This document shows, piece by piece, positions 49,594-64,000 of a stretch of 64,000 nt of DNA; within the stretch, counting starts at the first letter, position 1, and the number at the start of each line of letters is the position of its first letter. The position numbers and the translations under genes are program-made. The stretch spans positions 124,001-188,000 of the forward strand of contig NW_026570339.1 of assembly GCF_019649055.1 (NCBI RefSeq), given 5' to 3'. Under the pieces are notes generated by a model. It was not told the DNA's origin. It did not search any database and saw only the letters and a list, made by a program, of their open reading frames with translations. The DNA is from Paramacrobiotus metropolitanus. Taxonomy: Eukaryota; Tardigrada; Eutardigrada; Parachela; Macrobiotidae.

Positions 49594-51590
49594 GGCAATA
49601 CCGCAAGATAGGGATACGGCCAAAAAAGGTTCAAATGGCAAGATTGATGATGCTCCTTACTCAGAATTTTTTTCTGAATCGAATGTGCCGGGACAGGAGC
49701 AGATCCGAAGTCACGTGACTGAGCTATGGGTCAATTTGCATATTAGGTGCTTCGTCATAGTTTTTTATGTAATACCTGTGATAAACACACGTTTTATAGC
49801 TAGTTTGAGTCGAATGAAAAAAATTCGACTCAGAAAAAATTCTGAGTCGAATGATACGTGAATCACGTCGATCAGAGATCGCATGACCAAGTTATGAATT
49901 TATTCAATCATTTCTGGATTTAAGGAGTTTAATACTCCTTCTTGCTGATGACGTCATATATACGTCATAAATGACACGTTCGACTCATATTTTTTTCCAC
50001 TCGTAAAGGTCAAACTAGGTCACAAAGGTCACTTGACTGAAATACTGAAAACAGTTACAATTAAATAATAGTTGCTTAGCGGTAATGCTATTATTTAGCC
50101 AACCTTTTTTCGCGTAATTTCTCAGACAATTTGTGTTTTCACAGCTAGGTGACTCGTTTCTTTAAAAGAGACATATGGGTTGGTTACAGCTACCAGCAGC
50201 GTTACTCCTTTCTTTAAACGAGACAGGAAGTAGAACTTCGAACTAATGTTACTCCTTTCTTTAAGCAAAACAGAAGAAGTGAAGAAGTAGCACCTCACAG
50301 CAGTATTACTCCTTTCTTCAAACGAGACAGAAGTGGTAACACCCCTCAGTAATGTTACTCCTTTTTTAAACGAGACAGGAAAAGTAATAACTCACAGCAA
50401 TGTTATACCTTCCCTTTAAGCAAAAAACAGAAGAAGCACCTCACAGCAGTGCATAATTTTCTTAAACGAGACAGAAGTGGTAACACCCCACAGCAGTGTT
50501 ACTCCTTTCTTTTTAACGAAACAGAGGAAGTAGAACCTCAAACTAACGTTACTCCTTTCCTTAAGCAAAACAGAAGAAGTAGCACCTTACAGCAGTATCA
50601 CTCCTTTCTTTAAACGAGACAGAAGTGGTAACACCCCACAGCAATGTTACTCCTTTCTTTAAACGAGACAGAACTAATAACACCCATTAGCAATGTTATT
50701 CCTTTCTTTAAACGAGAAAGAACTGGTGACACCCCAAAGCAGTGTTAATTCTTTCTTTAAACGAGACAGAAGTGACAACACCCCACAGCAATGTTACTCG
50801 TTTTTTTAAACGAGACAGGAAAAGTAACAACTCACAGCAATGTTATGCGCAGAAGAAGGCAGAAGAAGGAACAACCAAACGCAACGCCTACTCCTTTCTC
50901 TAAACGATACATGAATAACTGACACCCCAGAATTGATTTGGTTTCGTTCACTGTTTCGCAGTTTAGGTTACCTCTTTCTTATGTTTCCTCGTTATATTTC
51001 TTATGATTTCTTATAATTTTTGTGTTGTCTTATGCTTCTTGTAATTCTTATATTTCGTTGTTTTTACGATATCCTGTACTTCTTAGATTTTATTTTTAAT
51101 GTGATTCGCCAAAATAGATGTTAGCTTGTGACCTTCAGATGACCTTTACTCCAAAGGTCACGACGATTCATTTCAGAGGAACGGAGTCGATGACGTCATC
51201 AGCGTGTCCTGCTTTCGTGGGTCATTTTACCATTTTGTACGTCACCGTGGTTAAATAGCACGAGAATGACTAGTTTAAAAGGCCCGAAAATTGACGAAAT
51301 TTAAAAAAATTTAGAATTTGGTCACGTGATTTATTATTCACCTGAGATGGGTACTGTTCGACTCAGAATTTTTCTGAACAAAACAAGTAATGCACCGTCT
51401 TTTGTATGGTATTTGCTTACTTTACTATGGTAAGGCGCCCATATGCAAATTAGCCCATAGCTCGGTCACGTGACTTCGGAACCATCGTTGTCCCGGTCCA
51501 TTCGACTCAGAAAAAAATTCTGAGTAGGATACGTCGATAATCAGCCCATTTTTTGCAAAACTGGCCATATCCCTATATTGCGGTTTTACC
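49594..51590. mobile_element. 2-kb terminal-inverted-repeat element
   Basis: The ends are inverted repeats of about 167 bases (49594-49762 and 51424-51590). They share CCGCAA.ATAGGGATA.GG, TACTCAGAATTTTTTTCTGA, TCCGAAGTCACGTGAC and GAGCTATGGG. Subterminal sequence repeats TTCGACTCAGAA palindromes (one perfect at 49823-49852). The centre is a tandem array (50150-50935). No transposase frame is present, so it is non-autonomous. No clear target-site duplication was found, and the superfamily is unknown. Confidence 0.8.
50150..50935. repeat. About 15 tandem ~49-bp units
   Basis: Unit core is GTTACTCCTTTCTTTAAACG then AGACAGAAGTGGTAACACCC and CACAGCAAT. Units vary from about 46 to 57 bases and some are diverged. 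Confidence 0.85.
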
Positions 51591-52722
51591 AATATTACAT
51601 TATTATTACTGCTTAAGCCTTAATAATCCATAATTAATTAATTAACTGCCTGCAAGTATTAAATCATCCATTTCATTATTTCTCCATTTATTTTACAGTG
51701 CAGAACCTTTTACTCTTACCAAAGCGCTTTCAGAAATGAGCAATCCAGGAACGACAAGAAGGCTTTATCCACCAACACACAATGAAGAATTCAAAGCAGG
51801 TAACGTACCGTAACGACAAGGAGAACGCAACAACTGCTGAATTTCGAATCTGCTCTATCCGGTTTTCCACAGCCAGCAACACAAATTTCATCAGCTTCGA
51901 TTTCGCTGCTTCCTCTTTAGTCTTTCCACCAACAACTCAACACGCTCCCCGTTAGTCTGCTCCGCACAGTGTAGAACGCAATAATCCTAATTAAATCACT
52001 CGTCGTGCAAACATCCCTGATAACCGATAACGAGTCCCAAATCGGAACAACTGCACAACAACAACAACCTGAATCAACAGAAGCGCAGCGTGCTCTGCCA
52101 GCGACAACTGCAAGCGAGTGAACTGTCTCTGTGACTTTGACTGGCGCAGTCACATCGAACTCGAGACGCACTGCACTTGCAGTCTGGCACGCAAATTCCG
52201 GTCACCGCCAACGATGCACGGCTGGCGACGCTGTTACGGAATACGGATCCACATCGGTTTCTTGCTTGCTGCGACAGACTATTCTGCTAACATTTTAATC
52301 CTGCATGGTAGAAATCTTCAGCTAAGAAATTTTGTATTTGCATAAATTAATGAATTTCACGATTAGAGAAACATCAAGCGGGATGCTGAGGAATTCACGC
52401 TTCTCGCACTGCAAGTGGCGAAGTTTCAGTTTCGGAAGGATTAACGAGGTTCGCCTCGCTACACGGCCCCTGCCGTCCACCACCATGTCTTGGCTTCTTC
52501 CAGGATGCATTTTTTGAATTTCATCCGATTTTAATTTATAATAATTTTGTTTTTATTCTATTTGAAAAGTTCAGTTGAAGTTTTGAGTTCGTAAAAATCG
52601 CTGTGCTGGAAATTTTACCAACGGTTTCGAAAATTTATTCTGTAGAAGAGAATTCTAGTTGTCGTGGGATGGTTTTCGTGAAAAACGCTGCAGTGGTTTG
52701 AGAGTTAACCGAAAATCGTAAA
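51591..52722. other. 5' flank of SURF6
   Basis: No gene recognised. Frames at 51917-52171 (-) and 52118-52345 (+) are short and motif-free. Confidence 0.4.
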
Positions 52723-54609
52723 ATGGCCAAATCAGAGAGAGCCGCGACGGCGCTGAGCAGAACAACGCCGGAGTCGGCGCAGAACCACAAGAAAGCCAAG
52801 AAAAAGGCGTCAAATAGCAAGAAAAAAGATGTTAGCGACATGCCGCCGGTGGTGGTGGAGGCGGAGAGCGCAGTGGAGCCTGCGGGGTCCTTGAGCAAGC
52901 GCGCGAGTCCCCGCGCCAAGAACCCTTCCAAGAGCGACGTGCAGGCGCAGACGCAGCTGATGGAGCGCTGCAGGAGCGCCTTCACCGCCTTCATGCCGCT
53001 GGTCAACCGGCTGCCGCGCGATCTCGTCATCGCCGACGAAAGTCTTTCCCCCGCATTAGCCAATCCGCTCTTCCAAAACTACTCCGGTGAGTTCGCGCTT
53101 TTTACAGTTGACACTGACATTCAACAACACGCGACTGTAATCTTGCGTAACTTCTGCCACTTTACTGTTTGCAGTTTTTAATTTTTACAGTTAATTTTTT
53201 ACTAAATAATCGGCTTAAAATTTTTTTATTTCAAGAGTTGCCTTCCGCCTTCGTATTTATTGTTGAATTTTTTTAAATTGTTTTCGTATTTATTTTTAAA
53301 TTAAATTGTCTTCGTTTGTATTTTTATGTTTAATTCATCTTCGTGTTACGCTTTAAATTAATTTAGGTCTTATGATTGATTTAAATTTTTTAAATTCTGT
53401 AATAATTGTTTTTTGCGTGTCGATTAATCGAAGTGGTTTCCTGCCGTCAGTGCATTGTAGATTTTTGCCAAAATAAAAGCGTCTGTTTTTGCAGAGCGCA
53501 ATGACTTGGAGGCGAGCCAGTTGAAGCACTGCCCCACCAGCGAACTGCTGCGCCATCTGCAGACGGGCCTGTACCACGCGCCGGTGCCCACCTCCAAGAC
53601 CAAGCCTCCCAGCGCCGACGCCTTCAAGCGGCCCCTCAGCCCGCCGCGCTCCCGCCCGGAACAGGCGGCCAACCACAATTCCTCCAAAAAGGCCAAGAAA
53701 GCCGCGGCGGCGGGCGGCGCTCAGGAATCGCTGGCGAACGGGACCATCAGCACGGCGGAGGCCTCGCGGCTGCAGCTCAAGCAGCGCCTCCACGACAAAC
53801 TCCTCGCCTTCAAAGGTACACACCCCGCAGCCGAAAAATATTTTCATAAAAATGATAATATAGAGCCGAATTTTTATTAAATTTTGATTGGTGAATTGTT
53901 GCAGCGAAGCGCAAGGCCCTGCTGAGCCCCGAGGAGTCGCACGAGGCGCACGTGCTGCGCGGGAAACTGCGCAAGCTGAAGAAGAAGGAGAAGACGCGCG
54001 AGAAGAAGAGCCAGAACAAGAAGAAGAAACCGGCCGACGGATCCTCGCATTCGCAGCCGGGCACGGCCACGCCCAGCTCGCAGCGCTCCTCCAGCATCGT
54101 CAGCGAGGAGGGCCGCATGATCTTCAGCCGCTTCGACTTCTTCCAGACGGACGCCGACGCCGTGCACCCCAAGCAGGCCAAGGGCAAGAATCTGACGCAC
54201 CTCCTCAACAAGGCCGAGGCCGACCAGCGCAAACTGCAGCAAGCGGAGGTCCGCGTTGAATTATTATCGATTTTAATTTTTATTAATTTGTTTATGTTGT
54301 CAGGCGGAGGACGAGGAAAAGGGGAAGGAGCTGCGGCAGAAGAAGGCCTGGCAGGAGGCGCTGCTGAAGGCGCAGGGCGTCAAGCTGAAGAACGACCCGG
54401 ACAAGCTGCGCAAGGCGCTGAAGGAGCAGAAGAAGCGCAAGAAACGCTCGGAACGGAAGTGGACGGAGCGCACGGGGCACGTGCACAAGGAGCAGAAGGA
54501 GCGGCAGGACAAGCGCCAGAAGAATCTGGACAAGCGCAAGGAGGCCAAGCAGGCCAAGAAGCGCCAGAAGGCCATCAAGAAGGGCCACCTCATTCCCGGC
54601 TTCAACTAG
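52723..54609 (+). CDS. SURF6: Surfeit locus protein 6 homologue
   Basis: Four exons (52723-53086, 53495-53815, 53905-54248, 54304-54609), 444 aa against 361 in human. The protein is very Lys/Arg-rich with nuclear-localisation-like runs throughout. The C-terminal half matches the SURF6 domain: RGKLRKLKKKEKTRE, FSRFDFFQTD, then WQEALLKAQGVKLKNDPDKL, KKRSERKWTER and a terminal HLIPGFN. SURF6 is a nucleolar RNA/DNA-binding protein of ribosome biogenesis. The last donor (GTCCGC) is weak and the junction repeats AE on both sides, so that border could be off by a few codons. Tail to tail with TOM40, 242 bases apart. Confidence 0.9.
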
Positions 54610-54851
54610 ATCCTACATGGTGATTTTTAGGGATTTAATAAGGGGGGAATTTGTGTATTTTCGTGTTGTTCGTTTGTTGGTGTTTATTGCCAACCGTTAG
54701 TCAGTTATTGTAAGGAAATGCAGACAGAAAGCCAGTGTAGTGTCCGATACGAGTAAGTAAAACAATTAACAGCAATCAAATTCGAACGGCGCCCGTCACT
54801 GTCGTCATCGCCCGGAAATACATACAAAAACAAGTCAGAATTAGTCGGAGC

Positions 54852-56610
54852 TCATCCGCCGATCATCAGGCCGATGCCGAACTGCGAGGCGGCCTTCTTG
54901 TGGTTGATCAAGGCACTGAGCGCCAGGGTGGCCGGCAGGGGGAAGAGCCGGCGCTCCAGGATGGCCCCCACCGAGCCGTTGGTGTCCACGGAGCCTGCAA
55001 CGGCAAGGATATCGCTGCAGACAGGGAAAAGATGAAAAAGAAGAATAGTTATCTTACCGCGAAAGGTGGCGTTGGCCTTGGGGATCTCGACGGCGTAGCC
55101 GAGGCTGGCCACGCTCTCGCCGCTGCGCAGACTGGTGTCCCAGTCGACGCCGACCTGCAGTTGCTCGCTGCAGCGCTGGTGATACGACAGATGCACGCCG
55201 GCCAGGCCCAGCGAGGCCCCCACCTGGAAGTCACTGCCTGCACACAACAAAACATACAACGGCCATAATTTACAGATTAAAAGATACATAATTTAAATTA
55301 AGTTACAATTATAAATTTGATAATAAATTAAACAAACAGGGAAATCAATAGCAGCAACTGAAGATGAAATGAGAAGCAGCGAATAAATCAATAATAATTT
55401 GTGAGATTTAATGGCAACTAATGGGAGGTAAAGGTGATGAGCCGTTAACTGCCTACCGGTGTATTTGGCGCCGAGGGAGAGGATGGAGATGTGGCCGCCG
55501 GGGATCTGCGTGCCCTTCTGGTACATGAGCTCGGCGCCGAGGGCCAGCGCCTTCGTCACCGACTGCAGGTACTGGCCCACCACGATGCCCGAGGCGCGCA
55601 CAATGTCCAGCTGGCCCAGCGTCAGCGAGGCCGTGAAGTCGCGCGCGCGGTAGTCGTTGCTCAGCTGCAGACCCGCCAGCTTCCCTTCGTCGTACTGCCA
55701 AACGAGGACAACATCAATCAATCCATAATCAATTCGCTTCTGACTATTCCCCCCGACTGAACGGGTACCGATTAATTACAGCAATAATTAATTTAAAATT
55801 GTCTTGACTGGAATTATTAACACTCGATTAATTAGTGTACCTGCGCGATGAGCCTGGAACGGAGCCGCGTGCCGAACATGTGAATGATTTGAGCGTTGAG
55901 GTTGCCGTTGGCCTCGATCTCCCCCAGCATCACAGGGTACGCCTGCCACATTCATCCATCAATCATCAATCACAAGAAAAAATCGATAAAATAATTACAA
56001 AATCACCGTTGACGAAGGAAACCTGATACAACCCAAGTTTCACTTAACAGAGTAATTTGGGAATATTTTTTTTTAATTTTCCCTCGTAAGGAAATCAACA
56101 AATAATTTGTAAATGCTGGGTATGCATACCTCGCTGGGCGAGAGGACTTTGTGGCCGATGTAGGTGGCGCCGAAGCGGTATCCGGACTGCATCATGCCGA
56201 CGTTGACGGTGTGGCTCACCTGGAAGTGGTTGCTCAGCGGCTTGTTCAGCATGAACCGGAAGCCCTCGAAGTTGCTGGGGAAGACATCTGCAATCAAAAT
56301 GATACAGAGCTCAAATATTCAACGGCGACAGGCTTCTTCCAGCAACCCCCACCGCCCCAACGCAAAAGGGCCAGCAACCAGAGCGAGACCGACCTTTGGC
56401 GCGTTTGTGCAGATCCTCGAAGGAGCCGGGGTTGTTGAGGGAGAAGCGGGGCGGCGCGGGAGGCTGAAGGGTCCCCGATGGCGGACTGGCGCTGCTCAAC
56501 GCCGTCGCCGAGTTCTTCGCGCTGCCTGCCGCGACGGGGCTAGGGGGCAGCGGCGGGGGCGGCAGCGGGACGGCGCCACTGCTGGCCTCAACGACGAGCC
56601 GATTGCCCAT
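54852..56610 (-). CDS. TOMM40: Mitochondrial import receptor subunit TOM40
   Basis: Six exons (56394-56610, 56130-56287, 55841-55942, 55457-55694, 55058-55237, 54852-54994), 345 aa (human 361). The first 60 residues are Pro/Ala/Ser-rich and disordered, as in animals. From NPGSFEDLHKRAK on it follows TOM40: LSNHFQVSHTVN, HKVLSPSEAYPV, GQYLQSVTKALALGAEL, LSLGAKYTG, EQLQVGVDWD, GSVDTNGSVGAILERR and a terminal GIGLMIGG. It forms the beta-barrel import pore of the outer mitochondrial membrane. The start is 760 bases from the divergent ALDH4A1 start. Confidence 0.95.
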
Positions 56611-57369
56611 GGCGGATCCGATAAGTGCAACGGCCTACTCCAGCAGCAGAGAGAAAATGCAAGGAAGGCAGCTCGCGCAGCTCAATGTGCAGTGACGCGC
56701 AGGTTCGCCACGCCACGCTGATGAGGTAGCTGCGAAGATTATCAGCGGCTTCTTACGGTTGACAACGCTTCTTTGGGTCTCTACTTTTCTACGGAATCTT
56801 AACTTTTAATGGAAAAGGAATTTCTCCATCCAGAAAGATGAAAAACAGAAAGAAAAATAAACCGTTCAAACTGAAAAGCTGACGCAAGGCAAAAAATCCC
56901 AAATTGCAAAATCGTTCAGGCCGACTGCTGTCAACGTAAACGCCGTCGTGAGGGTGGTTGGCATCCTACGCCACATTTCTGCTCTGCTCGACTGCGACGG
57001 TGATTTTCCTTTTTTTAACTTGTGACTGCTTGTCAGTTGCCTTCGCCTGTTTTAAGTTTGATTGTTTGATCGTTGGTGATAAGAGTCTTATCAGCAGGGA
57101 GGATCGATGCTGCCTTGGGTTTTGTTGGTTCATCCCTGAAGTGAAAATGCTGTCGCGCGGGTGGAGAAAGTCAGTGGCAGCCAACTGTTTATCATGGAAT
57201 TCCATGAGGCAAGTGACAAGTCAAATTTACAGCGCCGTGGGCCACGTTAGCGCAGCTGATCGCTTGGAAGATAAGCTTTGAGGCTTTGTTGACACCCCGA
57301 ATCCGAATCCGATACCAATCCGATGGGATTGCAATCTGTAGTGAAGCTGGTGATGATGTGGGTTAGTTA
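56611..57369. promoter_or_regulatory. Shared divergent promoter region TOM40/ALDH4A1
   Basis: 759 bases between two head-to-head genes for mitochondrial proteins. No TATA box stands out. The open frames at 56958-57281 and 56966-57205 lie on opposite strands over each other and look like chance. Confidence 0.5.
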
Positions 57370-60264
<2,895 letters not shown>

Positions 60265-60857
60265 TATGGGGAAACATTCGCCGTTTTCCACTGTTCCACC
60301 CTGTCAACGCGTCCGTGGAGGAGCGGCGTTGAACCCGTTGCGTTGCTGAGAAATGAGAGCCTTCACCGATAAATAGCTCGGTCTTTCCTTTGCGTTTGTT
60401 TTCCTTCTGTACTTAGTATCGATATGCTGTGCTGTGTCGGCGCAACTAGCATAATCCATTCACTTTCAGCGTGCAATTTGTTACTTAGTCAGACTGAATT
60501 CCTTTACTGAATTTGAATGCATACAACACAGATAGACAATACTGTTCAACTGACGGGACAAAAAACATAAATAAAATTTGGATAACATTATTACAAAATA
60601 ATTAAAAAAAAGGTCTAGGAATGGAAAGTGTTGGAGTTGTGGAGTGTGTGAAAGAGAGCAGAAACGGCATGCATAAGAAATCAACAAGCAAATCACTATC
60701 ACTACTTCTATTGGTGTGTGTTGAGAGAGGGAAAGGGAAATGCGTGGGGAATTGTTGTGACTGGCGTTGTGGAAGGAGTAGTGAATGGCATCGTACCGGC
60801 CAATGCAGTGCGATGTACTGTCATGTCATTGCCGACCGACTGCCTGCTCTGTCGTGG
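60265..60857. other. Intergenic between convergent ALDH4A1 and GMF
   Basis: Contains an AATAAA near 60570 that could serve as a poly(A) signal on the plus strand. No coding frame. Confidence 0.45.
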
Positions 60858-62472
60858 TCAGTAGCGGGAGAGCTGCTCGAGCAGCCACTCCTGGGTGAAG
60901 TCGTGCACTTCGCGCAGCTCGAAGGTCTGCAAGAGACAAGAAGGAGAGTAGTCTGTGTAGGTACGGCGAGGTGGTGTGACTAACGGATGTCACCTTGGTG
61001 AGGTGGAGCTCGTTGATGAGGGCCGTCTTGGAGCCGGCGTACAGCATGTTCAGCTCCGGCTTGCAGTCTGCAAAACACAATGATACAGCAGCCATGAGGA
61101 AGGAAGAAATGCAGCACAGAACGGGAAGGGTGACGGGTCGCGTGACAGGTCTGTCTATCTCTGACTCACCGAGGGGCGAGCTGAAGACGAAGCACAGCGG
61201 GTAGGAGACGCGGCCGTCCGCGTGCTCGCGCCGGAAGCTGTAGCAGAAGAACCTGCACAGAAATTACTGGATAGTGGATACAGAATAAAGACAAGTTAAC
61301 AAGTAACAAGGCAGATCTCAATACTGAGATCTGCCCTGCAAGTAATAACAGCTATAGGACGGCTACAGCCACAGGTGCTGAAATGCTGGTCGTGGAGCGG
61401 TACAGAGTCAGCTACTGAGATACCGATACGTACCGGGGATTGCGCTCGGGCAGGGCGTCGCGCACGTCTTCCGGCTGGCAGTCGGCCAGCTCTTCTTCGC
61501 ACTCGATCAGTCGCGCCTCCTTACTGATCTTCACTGCGCAACATCAACACAACCATAATCACTCATTACGGCAATTATTCAGCATTATGCAGCACCGTCA
61601 TAATTATTCCATTCATCAGCATTGAACGGCGTTCATTATTTTCTCGGCGTGGGGCCGGACCCATAGTGTCTGGTCAGGCCAGGCCAACCCTACCCTATCC
61701 TGTGCTCTTGACCACTTACTGATCAGCGCCGCGTTGTTCTTCTCCTTGCGGAACCTGTCAACATCCAACCAACCCATGCATTAGTGATTAGTCATCCCGC
61801 GGGGTGCATTTTCAACTGCATTTCAGCTCATGCAGACGCACAGGCCAAATACCAACCAAACCAACACTCACCGAAAATCTTTCAGCTTTTTCTGCAAATA
61901 AACAACCAGTCAACCAGTAAATCACTCAAATCACCACCGTCAAACAAAAACCATCAAACTCTCGGTGAAATGACCACGATTCATAATCACAGTAGTAAAA
62001 ATCCATTACGAGTATCTATACGATATACAGGTATCTATCGTATACAGGTCTGGTGGCGTTGTTTAATAGTTGTACATTAGCCAAGATCCAGATACGATAA
62101 AACTACTCGTAAGGGTCGGTCTCGGATTCGCAGCGAATCGAGTTACAATCCAGCAACTCCACGGCGTGAGGTGGCTGTGTGTAGCGTGGCTGTAGGCACG
62201 GCCACTGCATACAGCCACCTCGTGCGGTTAAGCAACACACCAAAGCTAGCTTCGTTCCAAGTTCGAGATCCCGCCTTACTGCTAGACATTTCACAGCTCC
62301 TGCTTACCTTCAGATCAGGATCGATTTCACAGATCTTCAGGTTCTCCGCCTGCAAATCAACACAAAATCCACTGCAGGTACAACTGGATGACAGGTTCGA
62401 TCGGGAATGATGGATGCTCATGCTCTACAGTCAACTCAAAGTCAGCGAGCTTCAACATGCACAACTTACCAT
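60858..62472 (-). CDS. GMF: Glia maturation factor (ADF-homology protein)
   Basis: Eight exons, the first only the ATG: 62470-62472, 62308-62349, 61872-61891, 61720-61754, 61434-61533, 61170-61252, 60994-61067, 60858-60926. The product is 141 aa, against 142 for human GMFB. Matches include KFRFRKE-like KDFRFRKEKNNAALIMKI, DALPERNPRFFCYSF, DGRVSYPLCFVFSSP, MLYAGSKTALI and FTQEWLLEQL. GMF is a single ADF-homology domain that binds the Arp2/3 complex and removes actin branches. It is functionally complementary to the formin in the same window, though on a different locus. Hairpins sit in its introns at 61310-61335 (11-bp exact arms) and about 62165-62222. Confidence 0.94.
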
Positions 62473-63627
62473 TCCTCTCCAGACTTTGGGATTCTTAACA
62501 AAAACACAACACAACGATCCACAACCACCCAGTTCTCCCAAGAAAGTAAGGAACTCTCCGCTAAAATCTGCCAATCAGCAAAAAGCCAAACAATAACAAA
62601 ACAGAAACATGAGAAATAAAACAAAAACAACGCGAAATTTTCGAAACGCAGTTTCGAAAATTAAGAAATGTACGGCCCACCAGCCTGCTAAAAACCACTT
62701 GCCACTGCCAGCCGCCATCCCGTGCGGGCCGCACAGTAGTCACTCGAAGTGACTGCACAGCCACACTGTCACTGCAGCACAGCAAGAGAACATTTATCGG
62801 AACAAATCCCCAACAATAACTTTGAAAATCTGTAACAATTTGCACGGTTCAAACAACATTACAAGCATTAATCCGGTTTGAGAAAAAACATTTTGAAAGA
62901 AAACTGTGAAGCGTTTGTAATGATAAATGCTTGTGCGTTCTTTTGAAAATGAAAAGAACGTACTTCCGGTGTCAGTAAGAGGTGTTATTGATTTTCATGC
63001 CAGGTACTTATCTGTAGGATAATAAAATTAATACGATAATCAAGTATCGGTACGCCGGATTTGTAACATTTCTGCAGTATTTCAAATCGTCCATAAAATT
63101 CAGTGTAAACGTTTGCATTGTAAAAGTTGAAAAGGAAAGAGGTTGCACTTCCGGCCGGGGAGACTTATCACGCCGACGTGTGCGTCTTGGCAAGAGGGTT
63201 TATTCAAAGTGAGCAGCAACAATTTCTATCCAAAGTGAATATACGCAAGTTTACATAATTAATAGTTGTCAACACGTACGAATGCAACACCTCGGTAAGT
63301 AGCGAAACATGTAACCTCTTACAAAAGGCAAAGTAAGGCTGCGACACGAGTCTGACGCCGGTAAAACAGAAACAATTAGCGTGAGGCAAAGGAGATTTGA
63401 CGGAAATGGAATCAATTTTCTGCACAGGGAACAGCGACTCCGCCAGAATATTAACTAATCGACAACAAACAACAGCCGCTTATCTGCGACACAGACACTA
63501 CAGACTGTAAAGAGGAATTCCGCGGCACAACAGGCTCATACCGATTCTGTACTCCGCCGGTGCCGACGCTGCGTTATATCTTGCAACAGTGCCAGCTAAG
63601 GTCAACAGCGTCATCTGGCTGGCGTCA
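62473..63627. other. 5' flank of GMF, nothing else recognised
   Basis: AT-rich, with short inverted words (GAAATTTTCGAAAC near 62635). No coding frame supported. Confidence 0.4.
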
Positions 63628-64000
63628 CTACTCGTTCCACTCATCGGACTGCGGTTCGCGGTACACTTTGGCCAGAAAGGCGGCCGACAGCTTGTTCAGT
63701 TGGTGCACGTCCACCTCGGCCATGGTGTCGGACCTCCAGTTCCAGTGGCGGTAGTGCGCCGTGGTCGGGCGCGGATCCGCCGCCTGGTATCCGTCCTCCG
63801 CGTCCAAACCCTGTTGGAATACATGGAACAAATACAGTGCGTCAGTGCGCATCCGTGAGTACGTGTATCACGTGTGTACTATATATTATACAGAATCTGT
63901 CTGTACCTGCGAGAGAATGTTGACGCGGCGGTTACTCAGCTGGCATTGGCCCGTGCCGGCCGGAGGATGGGTGGCAGCGATCACGGCCTGCAAGGCCGGC
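63628..64000 (-). CDS. Unrecognised gene, last two exons
   Basis: Exons 63907 to beyond 64000 and 63628-63810 join in phase 0 (GTACAG donor, TTCCAACAG acceptor). The visible protein reads AVIAATHPPAGTGQCQLS, NRRVNILSQ, GLDAEDGYQAADPRPTTAHY, RHWNWRSDTMAEVDVHQLNK and ends SDEWNE. The even composition and clean splice sites suggest a real gene. I could not assign a family. Confidence 0.6.

Noticed and set aside
50150-50935. Tandem array as a CRISPR
   Set aside because: Units are contiguous with no spacers, vary in length and lie within a eukaryotic inverted-repeat element.
53877-54242. Leu/Arg-rich minus frames over SURF6
   Set aside because: Antisense of Lys/Glu-rich coding sequence.

Overview
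The window looks like nuclear DNA of an invertebrate animal. Most genes are split by short GT-AG introns. The right half holds one-to-one animal housekeeping genes: an FMNL-type formin, SURF6, TOM40, ALDH4A1 and glia maturation factor. The word GTACGAGT/ACTCGTAC recurs, and a kinase-like family has expanded locally. A tardigrade or another ecdysozoan is a reasonable guess, but nothing here proves the phylum.

Bases 1-38800 are accessory DNA: AT-rich and gene-poor, with many duplications. At the left edge is the start of a secreted Ala/Ser/Lys repeat protein (minus strand, TATA box). Five kinase-like loci follow: 5516-8010 (+), 10249-11490 (-), 17457-19255 (+), 25401-26553 (+) and 32038-35393 (-). 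They fall into two types. Type A (three loci) has Arg where kinases have the beta-3 Lys, plus HGDLKPEN and a D-x-D in place of DFG. Type B (two loci) keeps Lys but looks damaged. All share a phase-1 intron at the same place after a first exon of about 334 nt. Each type also shares its own upstream non-coding sequence. Scattered among them are LINE relics, an Ig-like gene and a broken second copy of part of it, an inverted duplicated segment split by an AT satellite, minisatellites, and a 757-bp terminal-inverted-repeat element flanked by TTAA.

Bases 38800-64000 are gene-dense: a SAM-dependent methyltransferase (-), FMNL formin (17 coding exons, -), a 2-kb inverted-repeat element with an internal ~49-bp tandem array, SURF6 (+), TOM40 (-), ALDH4A1 (+), GMF (-) and the 3' part of an unrecognised gene (-). 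TOM40 and ALDH4A1, both mitochondrial, are head to head over about 760 bp. SURF6/TOM40 and ALDH4A1/GMF are tail to tail. Exon borders for these genes were traced by hand; within each gene the reading phases agree and the products match the family lengths.
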